A stretch of DNA of 30,789 bases from JBMNQI01 sp050944055 (GTDB lineage: Bacteria; Bacillota; Clostridia; Oscillospirales; Oscillospiraceae). Every line of letters begins with the position of its first letter. Position 1 is the first letter of the stretch. The stretch lies in NCBI GenBank assembly GCA_050944055.1, contig JBMNQI010000023.1, positions 1-30,789 on the forward strand, written 5' to 3'. The position numbers and the translations under genes were made by a program. The notes under the pieces were generated by a model. It saw nothing but the letters and a program-made list of their open reading frames with translations. It searched no databases and was not told where the DNA came from. Below, piece after piece: positions 23,431 through 29,548 of this stretch.

Positions 23431-23766
23431 ATGAAAATCGTAAGAGCTACGGATGTTTACCCCTATGAGGCGCCGGGACATTATGACGTGAGGACGCTCC
23501 GCATACATAATCCCGAAGATGTTAAGGACGGCCAGGTCACTATGGGCATATCCCATTTCCTGCCGGGCGGCGGCGCCGACTTTGCTGTTGCCAAGTTCGA
23601 AATGGTCTATTACATCATTTCCGGAGAGATGACAATAACGACGGATGACGGCGAATACGTGCTGGGCCCCGGGGATACGATCCACATAGCCGCCGGCGAA
23701 GGCAGAGGCAGCAAGAACAACACAAAGCAGCCCGCGACCATGCTTGTCATCATGATCAAAAAGTGA
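23431..23766 (+). CDS. Small cupin-fold protein of unknown role in the phloroglucinol operon
   Basis: The 111-residue single-domain cupin shows VYYIISGEMTITTDDGEYVLGPGDTIHI in two blocks, the core cupin strands. The usual HxH in motif 1 is absent (GGGADFAVAKFE keeps only the Glu), and the motif 2 His is replaced (AAGEGRGSKN). It probably does not bind a metal in the normal way. It may be a non-metal isomerase or lyase, a sensor or a chaperone for an unstable intermediate. AAAGGA lies about eight nt before the ATG, and it lies 26 bp after the dehydrogenase and 12 bp before the SDR gene. No step of the described phloroglucinol route requires it, so its function is open. Confidence 0.82.
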   Translation: MKIVRATDVYPYEAPGHYDVRTLRIHNPEDVKDGQVTMGISHFLPGGGADFAVAKFEMVYYIISGEMTITTDDGEYVLGPGDTIHIAAGEGRGSKNNTKQPATMLVIMIKK

Positions 23767-23778
23767 GGGAGAGCTTCT

Positions 23779-24579
23779 ATGAAATTATTTGATTTGACAG
23801 GGAAGACGGCCGTCGTAATAGGCGGAGCGGGCGGACTTGGCCAGTCGATCGCTCAGGGCCTGGCCGAAGCGGGCGCGAAGGTACTTATATCCAGCCGCAA
23901 GGAGGAGTCCCTCAAGCGCGCGCAGCAGGAGATTAAGGCTGCCTGCGGCCTGGAGGTAGAGTACAGCGCGGCTGACGCAAGCGTTGAAGAACAGGTTATT
24001 AATCTTGTCGAGTCTGCCAAGTCTAAGCTCGGCGGAAAGGTGGATATACTTGTCAACGCCCAGGGCTTCAACAAGAAGATAGATGCTCTTGACTACGATA
24101 TAGACATATTCCGCCAGATGCTTGAAGCCAACGTAACAAGCTTCCTCATAACGGCAAAGCATTTCGGCCGCCATTTCAAGGAGAACGGTTACGGAAAGAT
24201 AATTAACCTCTCCTCCATACGCGGCAAGATTGCGACAAAAACCACGGGGAACGCCGGTTACTGCACAACAAAAGGCGCCGTCGACATGCTGACAAAGCAG
24301 CTGGCCTCCGAGTTCGGACCCCTGGGAATTACAGTCAACGCCATTGCCCCGAACATAACGGCGACCCCGATGATGGTCCCGGTCTTTGCGCTGCGCGCCA
24401 AGGAAGCCGGCGTGGACGTCGAGACCTATCTTAAGCAGCAGGGGGCGGGCAACCCGATGCGCAGGATGGGCATGCCTGAAGACATCGTGGGGACCGCGAT
24501 ATTTCTGGCTTCCCCGGCCTCCGATTTCATGACCGGCCAGATACTCTATCCCGACGGCGGCATCACGGCAGTCGGCTGA
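23779..24579 (+). CDS. Short-chain dehydrogenase/reductase, probable phloroglucinol reductase
   Basis: The 266-residue classical SDR has the cofactor motif GGAGGLG at 15-21, NAQG at 93-96, N118, and the catalytic S145 or S146, Y161 and K165 (SSIRG and GYCTTKGA). The arginine S39-R40 after strand 2 suggests NADPH. Phloroglucinol reductases are NADPH-dependent SDRs related to hydroxynaphthalene reductases. They reduce the keto tautomer of phloroglucinol to dihydrophloroglucinol, the first committed step. Its place in an operon with a ring-opening cyclase and next to BKACE and thiolase genes supports that role. Sequence alone would also allow a 3-oxoacyl-ACP-reductase-like or sugar-alcohol activity. 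GAGGGAG precedes the ATG. It is the last gene of the operon. Confidence 0.83.
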   Translation: MKLFDLTGKTAVVIGGAGGLGQSIAQGLAEAGAKVLISSRKEESLKRAQQEIKAACGLEVEYSAADASVEEQVINLVESAKSKLGGKVDILVNAQGFNKKIDALDYDIDIFRQMLEANVTSFLITAKHFGRHFKENGYGKIINLSSIRGKIATKTTGNAGYCTTKGAVDMLTKQLASEFGPLGITVNAIAPNITATPMMVPVFALRAKEAGVDVETYLKQQGAGNPMRRMGMPEDIVGTAIFLASPASDFMTGQILYPDGGITAVG

Positions 24580-24598
24580 GTATTCGTAAAAAAAGTTC

Positions 24599-24634
24599 GC
24601 TGCACTCAGGCTTATTCTGAGTGCAGCTTCTTTT
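24599..24634. terminator. Bidirectional terminator between the two phloroglucinol operons
   Basis: GCTGCACTCAG (24599-24609) and CTGAGTGCAGC (24617-24627) form a perfect 11-bp stem with a 7-nt loop. TTCTTTT follows on the plus strand, and on the minus strand a seven-T run (A run 24588-24594). Confidence 0.9.
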
Positions 24635-24734
24635 GTGTATAATGCGAGCCTGCAGAACCCGATGCCCTCATCGGGCCGCAGCCGCTCCGGCCGCCCGTCA
24701 GGATACCCGCAGTGTTTTTTTCATTGACGTAAAA

Positions 24735-25646
24735 CTAAGCCTTAAATGTCGGCTCGCTTGTAACCTCGTCGCGCAGGCAGTAGCGTGTGATGCCAAGAAT
24801 CTGCCTGGCGTCGTCGGCCGTGGCAATTTCACGGCCCGCCAGCTTGGAAAGCTCGACGGCGCGCTCCACCAGCTGGACGTTTGTGGCAATTACGCCCTTG
24901 GAATAGTAGATATTGTCCTCAAGACCGACGCGCAGTCCGTCGCAGCCGAGAGACAGACCAGCGAGCATCATCGGCATATGCGCCCTGCCGATACCGGATA
25001 CGGACCAGGTGGCGCCTTCCGGCAGCCTATTGACAGCGAAGGCAAGGTAATCCGTGGTGCCGGGCATACAGCCGCCGACGCCCATAATGAACTGGATGTG
25101 GGGGGGCTTGGGAATATTGTGCTTGTTGACGTAGTACATAACACTGTCAAGATGGCCGGTATCGAATACTTCAAACTCCGGCTTGATATCGTATTTTACG
25201 ATTTCCTGGGACAGGAGGTTCAGAAAACGGGGGCTGTTTTCAAAGATATAGCTGTTGGACCAGTTAATAGTGTTGGGGTCAAATGAGCACATCTCGGGCT
25301 TCAACGCGCTCAGATGCTGCAGGCGCTTGTAATCCTCATACTCGCCGCCGGATGTGGTGAGGTTGATGATAATATCAACACCGGCTTTTTTGCATGCCTC
25401 GCGGGTCTTCTCAACGGCTTGCGTGAACTTCTGCAGGCTCATGGATTTGTAGCCGATCTCCATAACTCCATTGACCATTTTATCCTCGCGTACATGGATA
25501 TGGGCAACGGAAGCACCGGCCTTGGCACAGGCGACGATCTGCTCGGAGAGTTCCTCAGCAGTATAGGGGACGGTTGGGGCCTGAGATTTTTTTGTACCGG
25601 CACCGCAAAGGGCTACCTGAATGATTATTTTATTTGTCTTAGCCAT
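24735..25646 (-). CDS. Beta-keto acid cleavage enzyme (BKACE, DUF849), probable triacetate acetoacetate-lyase
   Basis: The 303-residue TIM-barrel protein has the zinc motif HIHVRE (H49, H51) and a further conserved RVGLEDN with E243. FEVFDTGHL and GVGGCMPGT are also typical. BKACE enzymes transfer an acyl unit from a beta-keto acid to acetyl-CoA, releasing acetoacetate. In phloroglucinol degradation the substrate is 3,5-dioxohexanoate, giving acetoacetate plus acetoacetyl-CoA. The thiolase encoded 21 bp upstream would split the latter to acetyl-CoA. GGAGG lies 10 nt before the ATG. Lysine-fermentation 3-keto-5-aminohexanoate cleavage enzymes belong to the same family, but none of the other lysine genes are here. 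Confidence 0.86.
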   Translation of the reverse strand: MAKTNKIIIQVALCGAGTKKSQAPTVPYTAEELSEQIVACAKAGASVAHIHVREDKMVNGVMEIGYKSMSLQKFTQAVEKTREACKKAGVDIIINLTTSGGEYEDYKRLQHLSALKPEMCSFDPNTINWSNSYIFENSPRFLNLLSQEIVKYDIKPEFEVFDTGHLDSVMYYVNKHNIPKPPHIQFIMGVGGCMPGTTDYLAFAVNRLPEGATWSVSGIGRAHMPMMLAGLSLGCDGLRVGLEDNIYYSKGVIATNVQLVERAVELSKLAGREIATADDARQILGITRYCLRDEVTSEPTFKA

Positions 25647-25667
25647 GATTAATCTTCCTCCAGTAAA

Positions 25668-26858
25668 CTATACGATTTCGATAATATCGGCTACGCCCAT
25701 GCCGCCGGCTACGCAAAGCGTTGCAAGCCCGTACTTAAGTTTTCTGCGCCTCATTTCATATAACAGGGTTATAAGAATGCGCGAACCGGAGCTGCCGACC
25801 GGGTGGCCGAGAGCTATGGCACCGCCGTTTACGTTTACTATGGATTTATCGAGGCCGAGCTCGTTTATGCACGCCAGGGACTGGGCGGCGAATGCCTCGT
25901 TAAGCTCTATTAGCTCAATGTCGGAAAGAGTCAGGCCCGCCTTTTTGAGCACCTTTTTAGTGGCCGGCACAGGCCCGATGCCCATTATCCTCGGGTCCAC
26001 TCCGGCTGCCGCGAAGCTGCGGATTACGGCAAGAGGCTTGAGGCCGAGCTCGTTCGCCTTCTTGTCCGACATGAGGAGCAGGGCGGAGGCCCCGTCGTTG
26101 CGGCCGCTGGAGTTGCCCGCCGTAACTGTGCCGCCCTCTTTGAAAGCGGGTTTGAGCTTAGAAAGCTTTTCCATCGAGGTTTCGCGCGGGTATTCGTCGA
26201 CCTTGAACTCAATAGGATCCCCTTTCTTCTGGGGGACCATTACGGGGACTATCTCCTCCTCGAATTTTCCGGCTTTTATCGCCGCCGCTGCCCTGAGCTG
26301 GCTTTCAAGGGCGAACTCGTCCTGAGCCTCGCGCGAAATGCCGTAGCGCTCGGCGACGTTTTCCGCCGTCATTCCCATATTGAATATTCCGTAGATATCC
26401 TGAGGCTGCGAGCGGAACTGGCCCTCTGTCAGCGAGTCCACGAGAACTGTGTTGCCCGTGCCCAGGCCGTAGCGCGCGTTTCTGAGGTAGAATATCGCGT
26501 TTGTCATGCTTTCAGTCCCGCCGGCGAGGATCACGTCCGCATCCCCGCTTTTTATGGCGGCGACTCCGTCGTTTACGGCCTGAAGCCCCGACGCGCACTG
26601 GCGCATTATCGTATATGCGGGAACTTCCTCCGGGATGCCGCATTTGAGCGCGGCGATGCGCGCGATATTGGGGTTATCTGAACTCTGGCGGCAGTGTCCC
26701 AGTATCACGTCGTCAATTATTGAAGGGTCGATGCCGCTTCTTTTCAGTATGCCGTTTATTACCGCGCAGGCAAGATCTTCGGGCTGGCACGGCTTGAGCG
26801 TCCCGCCCATTGAGCCTACCGCTGTTCTGCAGGCTTCAACGATAACAACATCATTCAT
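25668..26858 (-). CDS. Thiolase (acetyl-CoA C-acetyltransferase)
   Basis: The 396-residue thiolase begins MNDVVIVEACRTAVGS. The nucleophilic cysteine is C88 (MRQCASGLQA), the conserved GHPVGSSGSR holds the active-site His, and LCVAGGMG near the C-terminus holds the second Cys. It would cleave acetoacetyl-CoA with CoA to two acetyl-CoA (or run in reverse toward butyrate). The start is ATG at 26858 after GGAG; upstream in-frame ATGs lack a site. It is the first gene of the thiolase-BKACE operon, transcribed from a MerR-type promoter with the same dyad as the cyclase operon, so it is probably dedicated to this pathway rather than general metabolism. Confidence 0.9.
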   Translation of the reverse strand: MNDVVIVEACRTAVGSMGGTLKPCQPEDLACAVINGILKRSGIDPSIIDDVILGHCRQSSDNPNIARIAALKCGIPEEVPAYTIMRQCASGLQAVNDGVAAIKSGDADVILAGGTESMTNAIFYLRNARYGLGTGNTVLVDSLTEGQFRSQPQDIYGIFNMGMTAENVAERYGISREAQDEFALESQLRAAAAIKAGKFEEEIVPVMVPQKKGDPIEFKVDEYPRETSMEKLSKLKPAFKEGGTVTAGNSSGRNDGASALLLMSDKKANELGLKPLAVIRSFAAAGVDPRIMGIGPVPATKKVLKKAGLTLSDIELIELNEAFAAQSLACINELGLDKSIVNVNGGAIALGHPVGSSGSRILITLLYEMRRRKLKYGLATLCVAGGMGVADIIEIV

Positions 26859-26908
26859 CTGTTTCTTCTCCATTCTTTGTTGTTTAACCGCCACAGCTTT
26901 ATATTAAC

Positions 26909-26939
26909 ACTATAAACCTTGGAATTGTTCCAGAGTCAA
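26909..26939 (-). promoter_or_regulatory. MerR-type promoter (site B) of the thiolase-BKACE operon
   Basis: On the minus strand -35 TTGACT (26934-26939) and -10 TATAGT (26909-26914) are separated by 19 bp. The plus-strand dyad CCTTGGAATTGTTCCAGAG (26917-26935) differs from site A only in its last three bases. Confidence 0.8.
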
Positions 26940-27023
26940 GACCGAAAAAGCGTTGCCGGAATCCGTCAATCAGAGAGAGACGTTAAAAAACGGAGATTCG
27001 TATTAAGAAAAACGAAAATATTG

Positions 27024-27096
27024 AAAAAATGCCATTCCGGGCGAAGCCGGCATCTTTCCGTCAGGCGGTGAGAACCATGCGGCCTCGGAATGACAT
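27024..27096 (-). terminator. Probable terminator after galE
   Basis: On the minus strand ATGTCATTCCG (27086-27096) pairs with CGGAATGGCAT (27029-27039), one mismatch, closing a GC-rich structured loop. T residues follow (plus-strand A run 27024-27029). The long loop makes it atypical. Confidence 0.55.
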
Positions 27097-27102
27097 TTTA
27101 GT

Positions 27103-28080
27103 TTAATACCCGCGGGGGTGCTTCAGGTGCCACTTATACGCGGAGCCGATTATATCTACTATGCTTGTCCGCCTCGGCTCCCAGCCCAGGACGACGCCCG
27201 CCCTGCCGCCCGAAGCGACCAGCACCGCCGGATCTCCCGCGCGCCGCCCGACAATTCGCGTGTCAATATACCCTCCTGTGACCTGCTCGGCGGCCCTTAT
27301 AATTTCGAGCACGGAGTAGCCGACGCCGCTTCCGAGATTGAATACGTCGGTTCTGCCGCCGGAGCTGAGATAGTCGAGCGCAAGCAGGTGAGCGTCAATA
27401 AGATCCTCGACATGCACATAGTCCCGTATGCAGGTTCCGTCCCTGGTGGGATAGTCGTTGCCGAAAACCTGTATCGTGCGGTTCTGAACGGCCGCCTGAA
27501 GCACACGGGGTATAAGATGTGTCTCCGGACGGTGATCTTCGCCAATTTCGCCGTCCTCCGGGGCGCCCGCGACATTGAAATAACGCAGCGCGACAGACCT
27601 TATTGAGAAGGCGTGGTCATACCAGCAGAGCATCTTTTCGATCATAAGCTTCGACTCGCCGTAAGGATTTGTCGGCTCAGCCGGGAAATCCTCAAGTATC
27701 GGCCATCGCTCGGGCTCGCCGTAGACGGCGGCCGACGAGGAGAATACGATTTTCTTCACCCTGGATTCGGCCATGGTCTCAAGCAGATTCATAGCGGACA
27801 GCACGTTATTGCGGAAATACTTCCCGGGATCCTCCATGCTTTCCCCCACCAGGGAAGAGCCGGCGAAGTGTATGACCGATTCAATATCCTCGTTTAAAAA
27901 CATTTCCTGGATGGCTCGCCTGTCGGTAAGGTCGATATTATAAAAACGCCCCCAGCCGACGGCTTCGCGGTGGCCGGTTGACAGGTTGTCCACTACCACC
28001 GCATCAATCCCGCGTTTTTTCAGCGCGCGCAGACAGCAGCTTCCGATATAACCGGCACCGCCGGTGACCAGTACAGCCAT
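27103..28080 (-). CDS. galE: UDP-glucose 4-epimerase
   Basis: The 325-residue extended SDR has the NAD motif GGAGYIG at 7-13, the strand VVDNLSTGH, FAGSSLVGESM, the catalytic S-S-A-A segment and YGESK (Tyr-x3-Lys). A substrate domain follows with RYFNVAGAPEDGEIGEDH and the RDGTCIRDYVHVEDL motif. It interconverts UDP-glucose and UDP-galactose for exopolysaccharide and galactose metabolism, in the cytoplasm. The length is normal. The ATG at 28080 follows GGAGGTG by five nt; the open frame extends upstream without another site. A promoter with TTGCGG (28133-28138) and TACAAT (28110-28115), 17-bp spacer, lies upstream. It shows no functional link to the aromatic pathway. Confidence 0.92.
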   Translation of the reverse strand: MAVLVTGGAGYIGSCCLRALKKRGIDAVVVDNLSTGHREAVGWGRFYNIDLTDRRAIQEMFLNEDIESVIHFAGSSLVGESMEDPGKYFRNNVLSAMNLLETMAESRVKKIVFSSSAAVYGEPERWPILEDFPAEPTNPYGESKLMIEKMLCWYDHAFSIRSVALRYFNVAGAPEDGEIGEDHRPETHLIPRVLQAAVQNRTIQVFGNDYPTRDGTCIRDYVHVEDLIDAHLLALDYLSSGGRTDVFNLGSGVGYSVLEIIRAAEQVTGGYIDTRIVGRRAGDPAVLVASGGRAGVVLGWEPRRTSIVDIIGSAYKWHLKHPRGY

Positions 28081-28109
28081 GTATACACCTCCGCAAATTG
28101 CATGCCTAA

Positions 28110-28138
28110 ATTGTAGCATACTGAGTAAAAAACCGCAA
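28110..28138 (-). promoter_or_regulatory. Promoter of galE
   Basis: On the minus strand TTGCGG (28133-28138), a 17-bp spacer and TACAAT (28110-28115). The -35 box is weak. Confidence 0.5.
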
Positions 28139-28139
28139 T

Positions 28140-28198
28140 AATATACACTGTATGCATTGAATATTCAGTGTATATTCACGAATTTTGGGAATATACAG
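28140..28198. promoter_or_regulatory. Array of AATATAC-type half-sites before argG (possible ArgR operator)
   Basis: AATATACACTG (28140-28150) is the exact inverse of CAGTGTATATT (28166-28176). The GTATATTC that ends at 28177 is again inverse to GAATATAC at 28189-28196. The centre contains the palindrome TGAATATTCA, which resembles ARG boxes (TGAAT-ATTCA). Placed just upstream of the argG promoter, the array suits arginine repressor binding; this is inference. Confidence 0.55.
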
Positions 28199-28206
28199 AA
28201 AATATA

Positions 28207-28235
28207 TTGCATTATTATACATCAAGTGGTATAGT
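28207..28235 (+). promoter_or_regulatory. Promoter of argGH
   Basis: TTGCAT (28207-28212), a 17-bp spacer and TATAGT (28230-28235) lie 37 bp before the GTG start of argG. Confidence 0.65.
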
Positions 28236-28271
28236 ACGGTCATCAACAATTCAATTGCGGAGGCGGATATT

Positions 28272-29483
28272 GTGAAAAAAATTAAGAAAGCCGTTCTGGC
28301 TTATTCCGGCGGTCTGGATACATCAGTGATCATACCCTGGCTGAAAGAAAACTACGACGACTGCGAGGTAATCGCTGTTTCGGCGGATGTAGGGCAGGGC
28401 TCTGAGCTTGACGGGCTTGAGGAGAAGGCTATTAAGACGGGCGCTTCAAAGCTTTATGTTTTGGACTTGGTTGATGAGTTTGTCGACGAATACATAATCC
28501 CGACAATGCAGGCGGGAGCGAAATACGAAGGGAAGTATCTGCTCGGAACCTCATTTGCCCGCCCCATAATCGCAAAAAAGATTGTGGAGATAGCTCTTAA
28601 GGAGGGAGCCGACGCAATCGTGCACGGCTGCACGGGCAAGGGCAACGACCAGGTGCGTTTTGAACTCGCCATAAAGGCCTTCGCGCCGAATATGACAATC
28701 ATAGCGCCGTGGAGGGAGTGGAGCATAAAGAGCCGCGACGAAGAAATAGACTATGCCGAGGCGCATAACGTCCCTCTGAAGATTAGCCGCGAGACAAATT
28801 ACTCCAAGGACAAGAACCTCTGGCATTTAAGCCACGAGGGCCTGGACCTCGAGGACCCGGGGAAAGAACCGGATTACAACAAGCCCGGCTTTCTCGAAAT
28901 GTCCGTTTCGCCGGAGATGGCGCCGGATAAGCCGACATATGTGGAGCTTAAATTCGAAAAGGGAAAACCCGTCGAGCTCAACGGGGAGAAGACGAGCGCC
29001 GCCGATATAATAAGGAAGCTCAACGAGGTGGGCGGCGCAAACGGCATCGGCATTATAGACCTTGTTGAAAACAGGCTGGTCGGCATGAAGTCCCGCGGCG
29101 TTTACGAGACCCCGGGCGGCACAATACTTTACCACGCGCACGAGGTGCTCGAGACGCTCTGCCTTGATAAGGAGACACAGCATATGAAGGCGAAGCTGGC
29201 CATCACATTCGCGGACCTAGTTTACAACGGCCAGTGGTATACGCCGCTGCGCGAAGCGCTTTCCGCATTTGTGGATAAAACGCAGGAAACAGTAAACGGA
29301 AGCGTAAAGCTGAAGCTCTATAAGGGCAATATCATAAACGCCGGCGTCTGGTCGCCCGATTCCCTCTATTCGGAGTCAATGGCGACATTCGGGGAAAGCG
29401 ACTATAACCAGAAGGACGCAGAGGGCTTCATAAACCTTTTCGGCCTGCCTATTAAGGTAAAGGCCATACTGGAAGGGAAATAA
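28272..29483 (+). CDS. argG: Argininosuccinate synthase
   Basis: The 403-residue protein has the N-terminal ATP pyrophosphatase motif AYSGGLDTSV and the conserved GCTGKGNDQVRFE, PWREW and SYSESMATFGESDY-like C-terminal segments. It joins citrulline and aspartate with ATP to form argininosuccinate in arginine biosynthesis, in the cytoplasm. The start is GTG at 28272 with GCGGAGGCGG about six nt upstream; the frame extends further but lacks another site. It heads the argG-argH operon. The length is normal for the bacterial family. Confidence 0.96.
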   Translation: MKKIKKAVLAYSGGLDTSVIIPWLKENYDDCEVIAVSADVGQGSELDGLEEKAIKTGASKLYVLDLVDEFVDEYIIPTMQAGAKYEGKYLLGTSFARPIIAKKIVEIALKEGADAIVHGCTGKGNDQVRFELAIKAFAPNMTIIAPWREWSIKSRDEEIDYAEAHNVPLKISRETNYSKDKNLWHLSHEGLDLEDPGKEPDYNKPGFLEMSVSPEMAPDKPTYVELKFEKGKPVELNGEKTSAADIIRKLNEVGGANGIGIIDLVENRLVGMKSRGVYETPGGTILYHAHEVLETLCLDKETQHMKAKLAITFADLVYNGQWYTPLREALSAFVDKTQETVNGSVKLKLYKGNIINAGVWSPDSLYSESMATFGESDYNQKDAEGFINLFGLPIKVKAILEGK

Positions 29484-29490
29484 GCGCCTG

Positions 29491-29520
29491 CCGGGGGCGC
29501 GGTGCCGCGGCGCCCCGGGC
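29491..29520 (+). other. GC-rich hairpin between argG and argH
   Basis: CCGGGGGCGC (29491-29500) pairs with GCGCCCCGGG (29510-29519), with one internal mismatch. No T run follows, so it is not a standard terminator; it may stabilise or differentially process the argGH message. Confidence 0.5.
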
Positions 29521-29548
29521 GGAAATAGTATTATCTAGAGGTGTTACC

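Noticed and set aside
24658..24675. CCCGATG-CCCT-CATCGGG hairpin after the BKACE gene as a terminator
   Set aside because: It has only seven pairs and no T run; the bidirectional stem at 24599-24634 is a much better terminator for both operons.
24735..25646. Reading the BKACE and thiolase genes as part of lysine fermentation
   Set aside because: No aminomutase, diaminohexanoate dehydrogenase or ammonia-lyase gene is present, whereas ring reduction and ring-opening genes are adjacent and share the promoter dyad.
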